Of a stretch of 64,000 nt of DNA, positions 46,126-56,278 are shown piece by piece; position 1 is the first letter of the stretch, and each line of letters begins with the position of its first letter. The stretch is from Burkholderia cepacia GG4 (GTDB lineage: Bacteria; Pseudomonadota; Gammaproteobacteria; Burkholderiales; Burkholderiaceae), in contig NC_018513.1 of NCBI RefSeq assembly GCF_000292915.1, positions 1,054,001 through 1,118,000 on the forward strand, read 5' to 3'. The position numbers were made by a program, and so were the translations under genes. Below the pieces are notes generated by a model. The model worked only from the letters and a program-made list of their open reading frames with translations. It was not told the DNA's origin and did not search any database.

Positions 46126-49100
46126 TCAGCCCGTGTTGCGCAGGCCGGCCGCGATCCCGTTGATGGTCAGGTGAATCCCGCGGCGCAGCCGTGCGTTCGT
46201 GTCGCCCGCGCGGTGACGCTTGATCAGCTCGACCTGCAGGTGGTTCAGCGGATCGAGGTACGGGAAGCGGTTCTTGATCGAACGCGCGAGCAGCGGGTTG
46301 GTCGCGAGGCGGCCTTCGTGCCCGGTGATTTCCTGGAGCGCCTGCGACGTGCGCTCCCATTCCGCGACGATCCGCTCGAACACGTGCTTGCGCAGCTTGC
46401 GGTCGGCGACCAGCTGCGCGTAGCGCGACGCGACCGCGAGATCGGTCTTCGCGAGCACCATGTCCATGTTCGACAGCAGGTTCGCGAAGAACGGCCAGGT
46501 CTTGTTCATCTTCTTCAGCAGCGTGACGCGCTTCGTGCGTTCGGCCGCGTCCTGCGCGCCGTCGAGATAGGCGCTCACCGCGCTGCCGAAACCGTACCAG
46601 CCCGTCAGCAGCAACCGGCACTGACCCCACGAGAAGCCCCACGGAATCGCGCGCAGGTCCTCGATCTTGCGATTCTTCGGATCCTGCAGCTTGCGCGAGG
46701 CCGGACGGCTGCCGATGTTCAGCTCGGCGATCTCGGTGATCGGCGTCGACGAGAAGAAGTAGTCGGTGAAGCCGGGCGTCTCATAGACGAGCGCGCGATA
46801 CGACGCCATCGCGGCGTCGGACAGCGTCTGCATCACGGTTTCGAACGCGGGCAGCTGCGCGGGTGCGTTCGATTGCGGCAGCAGCGACGCCTCGAGCGTC
46901 GCGGCGACCACCGTCTCGAGGTTGCGCCGGCCGATCTCGGGGTTCGCGAACTTGCTCGCGATCACCTCGCCCTGTTCGGTCAGGCGGATCTGGCCGTTCA
47001 CGGTGCCCGGCGGCTGCGACAGGATCGCCTGGTAGGTCGGGCCGCCCCCGCGGCCGACCGTGCCGCCGCGGCCGTGGAACAGCCGCAGCGTGATCTTGCG
47101 TTCGCGGAACAGGTCGACGAGCGCGAGCTCCGCGCGATACAGCTCCCAGTTCGACGTCAGGAAGCCGCCGTCCTTGTTGCTGTCCGAGTAGCCGAGCATC
47201 ACTTCCTGCTCGTCGCCCTGGTGGGCGATCAGCGCGTCGACGCCCGGCAGTGCGAAGTACTCGCGCATGATGCGCGCGGCATCGCGCAGGTCGGGGATCG
47301 TCTCGAACAGCGGGATCACCATCAGGCCGCTCTTCGCATGGCTGCCGAGCGCGCCTTCGAGCAGGCCCGTTTCCTTCTGCAGCAGCAGCACCTCGACGAG
47401 GTCGCTGACGGTTTCCGTATGCGAAATGATGTAGTTGCGCACCGCGCGCGCGCCGAATTGCGCGCGCACTTCGCGGGCTTTCTCGAACACGCCGAGCTCG
47501 CTCTGCGCGAGCGCCGAGTATTCGAGGTACGGCGAGCGCAGCGGGCGCGGATCGGCAAGCGCGGCAAGCAGCACGCGCAGCTTGTCTTCCTCGGCGAGCG
47601 CCGCGTAGTCGGCCTCGACGCCGGCGCGCGCGAACAGCTCGGCGACCACGGCTTCGTGGATGTCGGAGCTCTGGCGCAGGTCGATGCTCGCGAGATGGAA
47701 GCCGAACACTTCGGCCGCGCGCACGAGCGGCGCGAGGCGCGGCGCGGCGAGCGACGAGCCGTGGTGTTCGTCGAGCGACGCGGTCAGCACCTTCAGGTCG
47801 GCGACGAACGCTTCGGAATCCGCATACGGAATCGCCCGCACGGGCGGCGCGCCGCGGCCCGCGCTGCGCACCGGCACCGTGCCTTCGCCGAGACGCACGC
47901 GCGCGCTCGCGGCGAGGCGCGTGTAGATGCCGATCAGCGCACGGCGATACGGCTCGTCGACGCGGTGCGGCGACTGGTCGGGCGACGCGGCCGCGAGTGC
48001 CTTCGCCGCGTCGTTCGCGCCGACCAGCAGGTTCGACACCGACAGCTCGGCGCCGAGCTTGTGCACCTGTTCCAGATAGTGTTCGAGGATCACCGCAGCC
48101 TGGCGGTTGACCGCTTCTTCGAGCGTCGGGGCGGTCACGTTCGGGTTGCCGTCGCGATCGCCGCCGATCCAGCTGCCCATCTGGAAGAACGCGGGCACGC
48201 GTGCGGACAGGCCGTGCTCGGCGAGCGCGGCCTCGATGTCGCCGTACAGCGCGGGCAGCTCGTCGAGGAACGTCGCGCGGTAGTACGACAGCGCGTTCTC
48301 GATCTCGTCGCCGACCGTCAGGCGCGCGTCGCGCAGCATGCGGGTCTGCCACAGCGCGGTCACGCGCGCGCGCAGCATCGATTCGTTGTACGAGCGTTCG
48401 CGCGCGGTCAGCGGCTGGTCGCGCTCGGCGAGCAGCCGCGCGATGTCGTGCTGCGCGTCGAGGATGCTCTTGCGCTGCACTTCGGTCGGGTGTGCGGTCA
48501 GCACCGGAACGATCAGCGCGTCGTCGAAGAAGCGCTGCAGCAGGCGCTTCGACGCGTTGCCGGTGGTCTTCAGCTGTTCGAGCGCGTAGGCGACGGTGCC
48601 GGGCTGCGGCGCGGAGCCGGCCAGCGCGTGGATGCGGCGGCGGCGGTTGTGGTGGCGGTCTTCCGCGATGTTCGCGAGGTGCGAGAAATAGCTGAACGCG
48701 CGCACGACGCTCACCGTCTGCTCCGGCGTCAGCTTGCGCAGCTTCTTCTCCAGCGTTTGTGCGGCCTCGCTGTCGTCCTCGCGGCGAAACTTCACCGCCG
48801 TCTGGCGAATGGTTTCGACCACGTCGAACACGGTGTCGCCTTCCTGTTCGCGCACCACGTCGCCGAGCAGGCGGCCGAGGAAGCGGATGTCCTCGAACAG
48901 CGGGCCGTCCTTGTCCTCGCGCGTGCGGGTGCCGGGCTTCGATGCGCCGGCCGTGCGGGCCGCCGGGCCGGCAGTCTTGGCTGCGCGTTTTGTCTGACGT
49001 ATCGGGTCTTTCGGTTTCGTTGCCGTTTTCGCACGGCCGTTCGCGGCGGTGGCGATGGTGCCCGTCTGGGCGTCGGGGGAGGGCAAGGCAGCATTGCGGC

Positions 49101-49131
49101 GCGTCGTACGCGCCGATCCGGAAGACTTCAC
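46126..49131 (-). CDS. ppc: Phosphoenolpyruvate carboxylase Ppc
   Basis: Anaplerotic carboxylation of phosphoenolpyruvate to oxaloacetate. It has 1001 residues with a GTG start (AAGGAAACCCATC precedes it); this is longer than the usual about 880-930 because of a basic, Ala/Lys/Thr-rich N-terminal extension of about 75 residues ([20 protein letters not shown]). Catalytic His214 lies in [12 protein letters not shown], the phosphoenolpyruvate site in [19 protein letters not shown], and the C-terminus ends [10 protein letters not shown] as in most PEPCs. It diverges from hemC. Confidence 0.97.
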   Translation of the reverse strand: MKSSGSARTTRRNAALPSPDAQTGTIATAANGRAKTATKPKDPIRQTKRAAKTAGPAARTAGASKPGTRTREDKDGPLFEDIRFLGRLLGDVVREQEGDTVFDVVETIRQTAVKFRREDDSEAAQTLEKKLRKLTPEQTVSVVRAFSYFSHLANIAEDRHHNRRRRIHALAGSAPQPGTVAYALEQLKTTGNASKRLLQRFFDDALIVPVLTAHPTEVQRKSILDAQHDIARLLAERDQPLTARERSYNESMLRARVTALWQTRMLRDARLTVGDEIENALSYYRATFLDELPALYGDIEAALAEHGLSARVPAFFQMGSWIGGDRDGNPNVTAPTLEEAVNRQAAVILEHYLEQVHKLGAELSVSNLLVGANDAAKALAAASPDQSPHRVDEPYRRALIGIYTRLAASARVRLGEGTVPVRSAGRGAPPVRAIPYADSEAFVADLKVLTASLDEHHGSSLAAPRLAPLVRAAEVFGFHLASIDLRQSSDIHEAVVAELFARAGVEADYAALAEEDKLRVLLAALADPRPLRSPYLEYSALAQSELGVFEKAREVRAQFGARAVRNYIISHTETVSDLVEVLLLQKETGLLEGALGSHAKSGLMVIPLFETIPDLRDAARIMREYFALPGVDALIAHQGDEQEVMLGYSDSNKDGGFLTSNWELYRAELALVDLFRERKITLRLFHGRGGTVGRGGGPTYQAILSQPPGTVNGQIRLTEQGEVIASKFANPEIGRRNLETVVAATLEASLLPQSNAPAQLPAFETVMQTLSDAAMASYRALVYETPGFTDYFFSSTPITEIAELNIGSRPASRKLQDPKNRKIEDLRAIPWGFSWGQCRLLLTGWYGFGSAVSAYLDGAQDAAERTKRVTLLKKMNKTWPFFANLLSNMDMVLAKTDLAVASRYAQLVADRKLRKHVFERIVAEWERTSQALQEITGHEGRLATNPLLARSIKNRFPYLDPLNHLQVELIKRHRAGDTNARLRRGIHLTINGIAAGLRNTG

Positions 49132-49341
49132 GATGGGTTTCCTTGGGAAAGCTCGAGTCAAAAAGGGACTGCGGAAACTACGGGAACTGCGGTCAAGCAA
49201 CCAGCTAGGTGCGGCACATCCGCGCATCGGTATCGCCGCCCGCGTCGAAGCGCGGCGGGCGCAGGCTCCGGGCCCGGGCGGGCAGGGGCGTGCGTGCTAC
49301 CATTGTTCGATCTTCAATCCCGTCCTTCGATTGTTCCTGCA

Positions 49342-50328
49342 ATGAATTCCGAGACTCTTTCGGCACAAGCCCCCGCGACGCTGACGATTGCTTCGCGCGA
49401 GAGCCGCCTGGCGATGTGGCAAGCCGAACATGTGCGTGATGCGCTGCGCAAATTATATCCAGCTTGTGACGTGAAAATCCTCGGGATGACGACCCGTGGC
49501 GACCAGATTCTCGATCGTACGCTGTCGAAGGTCGGCGGCAAGGGCCTGTTCGTGAAGGAGCTGGAGAATGCGCTCGCCGACGGCCGCGCCGACCTGGCCG
49601 TGCATTCGCTGAAGGACGTGCCGATGGCGCTGCCCGACGGCTTCGCGCTGACCGCGATCATGGAGCGCGAGGATCCGCGCGACGCGTTCGTGTCGAACGA
49701 CTACGCGTCGCTCGACGCGCTGCCGGCCGGCGCGGTCGTCGGCACGTCGAGCCTGCGCCGCGAGGCGATGCTGCGCGCGCGCTATCCGCACCTTGACGTG
49801 CTGCCGCTGCGCGGCAACCTCGACACGCGCCTGTCGAAGCTCGATCGCGGCGACTACGCGGCGATCATCCTCGCGGCCGCGGGCCTGAAGCGCCTTGGCC
49901 TCGACGCGCGGATCCGCGCGCTGATCGACGTCGAGGACAGCCCGCCGGCCGCCGGCCAGGGTGCGCTCGGCATCGAAATCGCCGCGCATCGCGCGGACGT
50001 CGCCGCATGGCTCGCCCCGCTGCACGACCCGCGGACCGCACTCGCGGTCGAGGCCGAGCGGATGGTGTCGCGCGCGCTCGGCGGCAGTTGCGAGGTGCCG
50101 CTCGCCGCGCACGCGGTGTGGCGCGCGGGCGAGTTGTACCTGACGGGCCGCGTGTCGACGACCGACGGCCAGCGCGTGCTGACCGCCGAGGAATGCGGCG
50201 CCGTCATGACCGTCGCCGATGCGCTCGCGCTCGGCCGCGCGGTATCCGACGAGCTCGAGGCGCAGGGTGCGCTCGACATCGTCAACGCACTGCTCGCCGG
50301 CTCGCATGCCGGCAAAGGCGACGCCTGA
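49342..50328 (+). CDS. hemC: Hydroxymethylbilane synthase HemC (porphobilinogen deaminase)
   Basis: Joins four porphobilinogens to hydroxymethylbilane for heme, siroheme and B12. The 328-residue protein has [61 protein letters not shown] and the dipyrromethane cofactor Cys250 in [10 protein letters not shown]. The same frame is open a long way upstream, antisense to ppc, but the ATG at 49342 is the real start. The stop overlaps hemDX (TGATG), so hemC-hemDX-hemY is one operon. It also feeds the corrin genes in this window. Confidence 0.97.
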   Translation: MNSETLSAQAPATLTIASRESRLAMWQAEHVRDALRKLYPACDVKILGMTTRGDQILDRTLSKVGGKGLFVKELENALADGRADLAVHSLKDVPMALPDGFALTAIMEREDPRDAFVSNDYASLDALPAGAVVGTSSLRREAMLRARYPHLDVLPLRGNLDTRLSKLDRGDYAAIILAAAGLKRLGLDARIRALIDVEDSPPAAGQGALGIEIAAHRADVAAWLAPLHDPRTALAVEAERMVSRALGGSCEVPLAAHAVWRAGELYLTGRVSTTDGQRVLTAEECGAVMTVADALALGRAVSDELEAQGALDIVNALLAGSHAGKGDA

Positions 50329-52298
50329 TGGCGGGCGGCGCGCGCGCGTTCACCGCCGTCCTGACGCGTCCGGACGGCCAGTCGGCCGCGCTCGCGGCAC
50401 AGCTGGCCGACGCCGGCTGCGACGTGCTCGAATTCCCGCTGATCGACATCGCGCCGGTCGCCGATGCGGCGCCGCTCGACGCGGCGTTCGCGGCGCTGGC
50501 CGACTACGCGCTCGTGATCTTCGTGTCGCCGAACGCGATCGACCGCGCGCTCGCGCAGTACGGCGCGATCTGGCCGAATGCGCTGCCGGTCGGCGTCGTC
50601 GGGCCCGGCAGCGTCGCGGCGCTGGAGCGCCACGGCATCGCGGCGCCCGCGCATCGCGTGATCGCGCCGCAGGCGCCCGCCGACGGCGGCGTGCCCCGTT
50701 ACGATTCGGAAAGCCTGTTCGCGAGCATCGAGGCCGCGTTCGGCGGCGCGCACGCGCTCGCCGACAAGCGCGTGCTGATCGTGCGCGGCGATGGCGGCCG
50801 CGAATGGCTCGCCGAGCGGCTGCGCGAAGCCGGCGCGGACGTCACGCTGGTCGCCGCATACCGGCGCGTCGTGCCCGAGCCGCGCGTCGGCACGTGGGAA
50901 CGCGTGCATGCGCTGCTCGCCGGCGCGCCGCACGCGTGGCTCGTCACGAGCTCGGAGGGCGTGCGCAACCTGCACGAACTCGCGCGAACCCATCTGAACG
51001 ACGCGGAGATCGGCGCGCTGAAGCATGTGCCGCTCGTGACGCCGCACCCGCGCATCGAGCAGACCGCGCGGGCATTGGGTTTTGATAGGATTACGCTGAC
51101 CGGCGCGGGCGATGAGCGCATCGTCCGCGCGTTTCGAACGATGGCCGACGAGGCCGTCCAACCGGCGACAGCCGCACCGGTGACTAAACGCATGACAGAT
51201 ACCAACGATTCCAAACGCGTCGCTTCCCAGCCGGCCGCTGCCTCCGCACCGCCGTCCAGTCCCCCTTATCTCGCGTCCGAACCGCATGCACGCCGCGGCG
51301 GCAGCGCGGCGCTGTGGTTCGTCGTCGTCGTGCTGGGCTGCGCGGCGGGCGTCGGCGGCTATGCGCTGAACCGCAAGGTCGACCGGCTCGACGATTCGTT
51401 CGTCGCGCGCCAGAAGGCGCTCGATGCGCAGACGGCCGAGACCCGCATGAAGACCGAGCAGGCGCTCGCGAGCACGCACCAGGTCGACACGCAGCTCGCG
51501 CAGCTCGACGGCAAGCTCGCCGACGCGCAGAGCGCGCAGCAGGCGCTGCAGCAGCAATACCAGGACCTGTCGCGCAACCGCGACGCGTGGATGCTCGAGG
51601 AAGTCGATCAGATGCTGTCGAGCGCGAGCCAGCAGCTGCAGCTCACCGGCAACACGCAACTCGCGCTGATCGCGCTGCAGAATGCCGACGCGCGCCTCGC
51701 GACGTCGCAGAGCGCGCAGGCCGTCACGGTGCGCAAGGCGCTCGCGCAGGACATCGAGAAGCTGAAGGCCGCGCCGTCGGCCGACCTCACGGGCCTCGCG
51801 ATCAAGCTCGACGACGCAATCGCGAAGATCGACGCGCTGCCGCTGTCGGGCGAGGCGATCGTCCCGCATGCGGTGCCGAAGGCCGCGCCGGCCGACGCCG
51901 CGTCGCCGGCCGCGCCCGACGCGCCGCGCTGGAAGGCGTGGTGGCATGACTTCTCGGCCGGCCTCGGCCAGCAGTTGAAGGGCCTCGTGCAGGTGCGCCG
52001 GATCGACAACGCCGACGCGATGCTCGCGTCGCCCGACCAGGGCTACTTCGTACGCGAGAACGTGAAGCTGCGCCTGCTCACCGCGCGGCTGTCGCTGCTC
52101 GCACGCAACGACGGCGCGATGAAGGCCGACCTGCACGCCGCGCAGGCGTCGCTCGGCAAGTATTTCGACCACGCATCGAAGGACACGCAATCCGTCGAGG
52201 ATCTGCTCAAGCAGGTCGACAGCGCATCGCTGACGGTCGCGGTGCCGAACCTGAACACGAGCCTGAACGCCGTTCAGCAGTTCAAGAGCCGGGGGTAA
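50328..52298 (+). CDS. hemDX: HemD-HemX fusion: uroporphyrinogen-III synthase with membrane-anchored HemX domain
   Basis: A 656-residue two-part protein. Residues about 1-270 are HemD (uroporphyrinogen-III synthase): TRPDGQSAALAAQLADAGCD, LVIFVSPNAIDRAL, GPGSVAAL and LVTSSEGVRNL. A disordered Pro/Ala/Ser linker follows, then a single membrane helix (ALWFVVVVLGCAAGVGGYAL, about 326-345). The rest is HemX: a coiled coil (about 350-440; QKALDAQTAETRMKTEQALA) and the globular WMLEEVDQMLSSASQQLQL and DNADAMLASPDQGYFVRENV. This HemX lacks a SAM methyltransferase signature. The fusion places the synthase beside HemY. Confidence 0.94.
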   Translation: MAGGARAFTAVLTRPDGQSAALAAQLADAGCDVLEFPLIDIAPVADAAPLDAAFAALADYALVIFVSPNAIDRALAQYGAIWPNALPVGVVGPGSVAALERHGIAAPAHRVIAPQAPADGGVPRYDSESLFASIEAAFGGAHALADKRVLIVRGDGGREWLAERLREAGADVTLVAAYRRVVPEPRVGTWERVHALLAGAPHAWLVTSSEGVRNLHELARTHLNDAEIGALKHVPLVTPHPRIEQTARALGFDRITLTGAGDERIVRAFRTMADEAVQPATAAPVTKRMTDTNDSKRVASQPAAASAPPSSPPYLASEPHARRGGSAALWFVVVVLGCAAGVGGYALNRKVDRLDDSFVARQKALDAQTAETRMKTEQALASTHQVDTQLAQLDGKLADAQSAQQALQQQYQDLSRNRDAWMLEEVDQMLSSASQQLQLTGNTQLALIALQNADARLATSQSAQAVTVRKALAQDIEKLKAAPSADLTGLAIKLDDAIAKIDALPLSGEAIVPHAVPKAAPADAASPAAPDAPRWKAWWHDFSAGLGQQLKGLVQVRRIDNADAMLASPDQGYFVRENVKLRLLTARLSLLARNDGAMKADLHAAQASLGKYFDHASKDTQSVEDLLKQVDSASLTVAVPNLNTSLNAVQQFKSRG

Positions 52299-52300
52299 CG

Positions 52301-53488
52301 ATGACGCTTCGAGGAATCGTCTGGCTCGCGGTCCTGTTCGCGATCGCCGCTGCACTCGCTACCGTCGGCCGTTTCGACGCGGGGCAGGTGCTGCTCGTCT
52401 ATCCGCCGTACCGGATCGACGTGTCGCTGAACCTGTTCGTGATCGCCATCGTCGTGCTGTTCATCGTCGTATATGCGTTGCTGCGCATCGTGCGTAACAT
52501 CTGGCGGATGCCGCAGCGGGTCGCCGCATATCGTGCGCGTTCGCGCAACGAGAAGGCGCAGGCGTCGCTGCGCGATGCGATCGCGAACCTGTACGCGGGC
52601 CGCTTCTCGCGCGCCGAGAAGGCCGCGCGCGACGCGTTCGCGGTCGACGCGAACCAGGGTGCCGCGGGTCTCGTCGCGGCGACCGCCGCGCACCGGATGC
52701 ACGAGTACACGCGCCGCGACGACTGGCTGTCGAAGGTCGATGCACCGGAATGGCAGGATGCACGGCTGCTCGCCGCGGCCGACATGCGCGCGGATGCGCG
52801 CGATGCCGACGGCGCGCTCGCCGCGCTGGCCGACATGCAGGCGGGTGGCAAGCGCATCCATGCGCAGCAGGTTGCGTTGCGTGCGCAGCAGCAGTTGAAG
52901 AACTGGGCCGAGGTGCTGAAGCTTGCGAAAGCGCTGGAGAAGCGCGAGGCGCTGCATCCGGCCGCGGCCGTGCGGCTGCGCCAGCAGGCCGCGGAGAACC
53001 TGCTGCGCGAACGCCGGCACGATCCGGACGCGCTGCTCGAAGTGTGGCAGTCGCTGTCGCCGCTCGAGCGCCAGTCGCCGCGCCTCGCCGATCTCGCGGC
53101 CGAGCTGCTGGTGCCGCTCGAGCGCCGCACCGAAGCGCGCCGCATCGTCGAGGAAGCGCTCGCGCACAACTGGGATGCACGCCTGCTGCGCCGCTATCCG
53201 GATACGGCGGGCGGCGATGCGCTGCCGCTGATCCAGAAGGCCGAAGGGTGGAAGAAGGATCACCCCGACGATGCCGACCTGCTGTTCGCGCTCGGCCGTC
53301 TCTGCCAGCAGCAGCAGCTGTGGGGCAAGGCGCAGTCGTTCCTCGAAGCCGCGCTGAAGCAGGCCGACAACGAGGCGCTGAAGGTGCGTGCGCATCGCGC
53401 GCTGGCGCGCCTGTTCGAGCAACTCGGCGAAACCGACAAGGCGGCGAAGCACTACCGCGAAAGCGCGCTGGCGATCACCGTGGTCTGA
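52301..53488 (+). CDS. hemY: HemY-type tetratricopeptide membrane protein
   Basis: A 395-residue inner-membrane protein ending the hem operon; not the protoporphyrinogen oxidase of the same symbol in Bacillus. Two N-terminal membrane helices (about 5-25 and 42-63) with NVFDAG-like VGRFDAGQVLLVYPPYRIDV between them precede a cytoplasmic TPR array: KAQASLRDAIANLYAGRFSR, AEKAARDAF and C-terminal ARLFEQLGETDKAAKHYRES. HemY and HemX are proposed to scaffold heme enzymes. It starts three bases after the hemDX stop. A terminator follows. Confidence 0.92.
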   Translation: MTLRGIVWLAVLFAIAAALATVGRFDAGQVLLVYPPYRIDVSLNLFVIAIVVLFIVVYALLRIVRNIWRMPQRVAAYRARSRNEKAQASLRDAIANLYAGRFSRAEKAARDAFAVDANQGAAGLVAATAAHRMHEYTRRDDWLSKVDAPEWQDARLLAAADMRADARDADGALAALADMQAGGKRIHAQQVALRAQQQLKNWAEVLKLAKALEKREALHPAAAVRLRQQAAENLLRERRHDPDALLEVWQSLSPLERQSPRLADLAAELLVPLERRTEARRIVEEALAHNWDARLLRRYPDTAGGDALPLIQKAEGWKKDHPDDADLLFALGRLCQQQQLWGKAQSFLEAALKQADNEALKVRAHRALARLFEQLGETDKAAKHYRESALAITVV

Positions 53489-53515
53489 CGCGGGCGGTGG
53501 TTGGCCGCCGTGCAC

Positions 53516-53554
53516 AAAAATGCCCCGAACGCCGGACGGCCTTCGGGGCATTTT
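53516..53554. terminator. Terminator after hemY
   Basis: AAAAATGCCCCGAA ... TTCGGGGCATTTT: perfect stem with A5 and T4 flanks, serving the rightward hem operon and the leftward DUF4180 gene. Confidence 0.9.
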
Positions 53555-53591
53555 CTTGTCCGGTGCCGACTGGTCGGCCGGACCGGACGCG

Positions 53592-53987
53592 CTACGCGCC
53601 GAGCCTGCGCAGCAGGTCGTCCTCGCTCGCGACGAACCACACCGAGGCCCCGCGATTCGACTCGCGAACCAGCGCGCGCAGCGCGTCGCTGCGTGCGAGC
53701 CAGCCGCCGATGTCGCCGACCACGGCGAGCCGGACGCCGTAGTTGACGAGCTTCTGCAGCACGGCGCCCGCCAGCCCGCTGTCGAGCCGGTAGAAGTCGT
53801 CGTGCAGCGCAGCGGCGGGGACCGCGACCCAGTCGGCGTCGTGCTCGTGCGCGAGCGCGACGAGGTCGAGCGCATCGCTTTCCCGCTGCACGAGGTTGGC
53901 GGCAGAGTCGCGAAGCAGCACGCGCCGGCCGGCTGCGTGAACGAGCCGGTCGGGCATGCGGGTGGACTCCGTCGAGATGATCGTCAT
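53592..53987 (-). CDS. DUF4180 family protein
   Basis: A 131-residue cytoplasmic protein. DWVAVPAAALHDDFYRLDSG and VNYGVRLAVVGDIGGWLARS, then SNRGASVWFVASEDDLLRRL, match DUF4180, an alpha/beta fold family with no known function. It lies 10 bases downstream of the MFS transporter, so it is probably the last gene of the leftward cluster. There is no signal or membrane segment. Confidence 0.83.
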   Translation of the reverse strand: MTIISTESTRMPDRLVHAAGRRVLLRDSAANLVQRESDALDLVALAHEHDADWVAVPAAALHDDFYRLDSGLAGAVLQKLVNYGVRLAVVGDIGGWLARSDALRALVRESNRGASVWFVASEDDLLRRLGA

Positions 53988-53997
53988 CTGCGCTGCA

Positions 53998-55302
53998 TCA
54001 CTTGTCGACGAGCCGCTTCGGCACCGACAGCGCGAGCAGGCCGCCGAACACGAGGAACGCGGCGAGCATGTACATGCCCGCGTCGTTGGCGCCCGTCGCC
54101 TGCTTGAGCCAGCCCATCATGTACGGGCTCAGGAAGCCCGCGAGGTTGCCGATCGAGTTGATCATCGCGATGCCCGCCGCAGCTGCCGCACCGCCGAGGA
54201 ACGCGGTCGGCAGGCTCCAGAACAGCGGCAGCGTCGTCAGGATGCCCATCGTCGCGAGCGTGAGGCCAAGCATCGCGAGTGCCGTCTCGTGCGCCCAGAT
54301 TACCGACAGCACGAGCCCGAGCGCACCGAACGCGGCCGGAATCGCAAGGTGCCAGCGTCGTTCGCGGCGCTTGTCCGCGCTGCGCGCGATCAGGATCATG
54401 GCGACCACCGCCACCGCGTACGGAATTGCCGACAGCAGGCCGATCATGAACGTGTCGGTCACGCCGGTCGCCTTGATGATCGTCGGCAGCCAGAAGCCGA
54501 CGCCGTACAGCCCCATCACGAACGAGAAGTAGATGAGCGCCATCAGCCACACGCGCGGGCTCGCCATCACCGCGCCGAGCGGCAGGTCTTGCTTGGTCGC
54601 TTCCTCCGCTTCGACGTTGCGCGTGAGCAGCGCCTTCTCGTCGTCGGTGAGCCATTTCGCCTTCGCGATCCGGTCGTCGAGCGCGAAGAACACCAGCACG
54701 CCGGCCAGCACCGACGGGATCCCTTCGAGCAGGAACAGCCATTGCCAGCCGTGCCAGCCGCTCACGCCGTTGAACGCCTTCAGGATGAAGCCGGAAATCG
54801 GGCCGCCGATCACGCCGGACAACGCGACGGCCGTCATGAAGAACGTCGTCATCCGGCCGCGCCGATGCGCGGGATACCAGTAGGTGAGGTAGAGGATCAC
54901 GCCGGGGAAGAATCCGGCTTCGGCGACGCCCAGCAGGAAGCGCATCACGTAGAACATCGCGGGCGTCGTGACGAACATCGTCAGGATCGAGATCACGCCC
55001 CAGGTGGCCATGATCCGCGCGATCCATACGCGCGCGCCGACCTTGTGCAGGATGATGTTGCTCGGGACTTCGAACAGGAAGTAGCCGAAGAAGAAGATCC
55101 CGGCGCCGAGCCCGTAGACCGTGTCGCTGAGGTTCAGGTCGCTCGCCATCTGCAGCTTCGCGAAGCCGACGTTCACGCGATCGAGATACGCGACCACGTA
55201 GCACAGCAGCAGGAGCGGCGTGAGCCGCCACGACACCTTGCGGTAGGTGGCTTCCTCGAATGCGCCGGACGAGCCCGGCAGCGAGTGCGTCGATGTTGCC
55301 AT
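53998..55302 (-). CDS. MFS transporter (anion:cation symporter / phthalate permease family)
   Basis: A 434-residue inner-membrane carrier with twelve predicted helices in two halves. LTPLLLLCYVVAYLDRVNVG and FAKLQMASDLNLSDTVYGLG at the N-terminus, and RFLLGVAEAGFFPGVILYLT then the helix 4-5 loop WYPAHRRGR, are characteristic of the ACS family, which imports organic anions. The C-half has SLPTAFLGGAAAAAGIAMIN. The neighbours upstream (SDR, aldehyde dehydrogenase) suggest it imports a compound oxidised to an acid; the substrate is not identifiable here. Confidence 0.92.
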   Translation of the reverse strand: MATSTHSLPGSSGAFEEATYRKVSWRLTPLLLLCYVVAYLDRVNVGFAKLQMASDLNLSDTVYGLGAGIFFFGYFLFEVPSNIILHKVGARVWIARIMATWGVISILTMFVTTPAMFYVMRFLLGVAEAGFFPGVILYLTYWYPAHRRGRMTTFFMTAVALSGVIGGPISGFILKAFNGVSGWHGWQWLFLLEGIPSVLAGVLVFFALDDRIAKAKWLTDDEKALLTRNVEAEEATKQDLPLGAVMASPRVWLMALIYFSFVMGLYGVGFWLPTIIKATGVTDTFMIGLLSAIPYAVAVVAMILIARSADKRRERRWHLAIPAAFGALGLVLSVIWAHETALAMLGLTLATMGILTTLPLFWSLPTAFLGGAAAAAGIAMINSIGNLAGFLSPYMMGWLKQATGANDAGMYMLAAFLVFGGLLALSVPKRLVDK

Positions 55303-55443
55303 GTTGTCTCCAGTCCTGGTCTTGTCTTGTCATGGGCCGGAGCCGGCGCGGCGGCGCCCGATCCGGTGTCGTGCGAAGCAATGACTATGCGTGGATGCGG
55401 CGCCGGCCGGCGGACCAGGCGCCGCGCAAGCCCTTTCGGGCGG

Positions 55444-56202
55444 CTAGATGCAGCGCCCGCCGTCGACTTCGAGACAGACGCCGGTGATGAACTCGGCTTC
55501 GTCGGAGGCGAGGTACAGCGCTGCGTTCGCGATGTCCTGCGGCGTCGAGAAGCGGCCGAGCGGAATCGTCGACAGGAACCGGCCGCGGTTCTCGGGCGTG
55601 TCCTCGCAGCCCATGAACTCGGTCATCAGGGCCGTCTCGCCGAGCACGGGATTGATGCAGTTCACGCGGATCCGGTCGGGGCCGAGCTCGGCCGCGAGCG
55701 ACTTGCTCGCGGTGATCATCGCGCCTTTCGTGCTGTTGTACCAGACGAGGCCCGGGCGCGGCCGCACGCCGGCCGTCGACGCGACGTTGACGAACACGCC
55801 GCCGCCCTGCGCGCGGAAGTACGGGACAAAGGCCTGCACGCTCCAGAACAGGCTCTTCATGTTGACGGCGTACACGCGGTCGAATTCGGCCTCCGTCACG
55901 TCGAGCACCGGCTTGTTGCGGTGTGTGGTGCCGGCGTTGTTCACGACGATCTGCACCGAATGGAAATCGTCGAGCGCGGCCTGCAGCAGCGTGCGCCAGT
56001 CGTCATCCTTCGACACGTCGCCCGCGACCGCGATCGCCTTGCCGCCCGCGAGCGCGATCTCGCTCGCGACGCGCTCGGCCGCCGCACCGTTCAGGTCGTT
56101 GACGACGACGTTCGCGCCTTCGCGCGCATACGTCTTCGCGATGCCTTCGCCGAAGCCCGAGCCGCCGCCCGTGATGATGGCCGTCTTGCCGCTCAACCGC
56201 AT
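55444..56202 (-). CDS. Short-chain dehydrogenase/reductase (SDR)
   Basis: A 252-residue NAD(P)-dependent oxidoreductase. The Rossmann motif TGGGSGFGEGIA is at residues 11-22, the base-binding Asp in VVVNDL, NNAG near residue 92, the catalytic Ser in VASTAG and YNSTK (Tyr and Lys) further on, then the C-terminal GVCLEVDGGRCI. It resembles 3-oxoacyl-ACP reductase or glucose 1-dehydrogenase type SDRs and probably oxidises an alcohol. It lies between the aldehyde dehydrogenase (76 bp) and the MFS gene (141 bp) on one strand. Confidence 0.9.
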   Translation of the reverse strand: MRLSGKTAIITGGGSGFGEGIAKTYAREGANVVVNDLNGAAAERVASEIALAGGKAIAVAGDVSKDDDWRTLLQAALDDFHSVQIVVNNAGTTHRNKPVLDVTEAEFDRVYAVNMKSLFWSVQAFVPYFRAQGGGVFVNVASTAGVRPRPGLVWYNSTKGAMITASKSLAAELGPDRIRVNCINPVLGETALMTEFMGCEDTPENRGRFLSTIPLGRFSTPQDIANAALYLASDEAEFITGVCLEVDGGRCI

Positions 56203-56278
56203 GGTGTGTCTCCTGTGTTGGATGCGTGCCGTGGTGTTGCGGTGCGCGGCCGGTCGTGGCCGGCCGGGTTCGTCTGGT

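Noticed and set aside
46078..49341. Very long plus-strand reading frame (over 1000 codons) upstream of hemC, opposite ppc
   Set aside because: It is the antisense frame of ppc, kept open by GC-rich codon use; composition is Arg/His-rich with no domain. The hemC start is at 49342.
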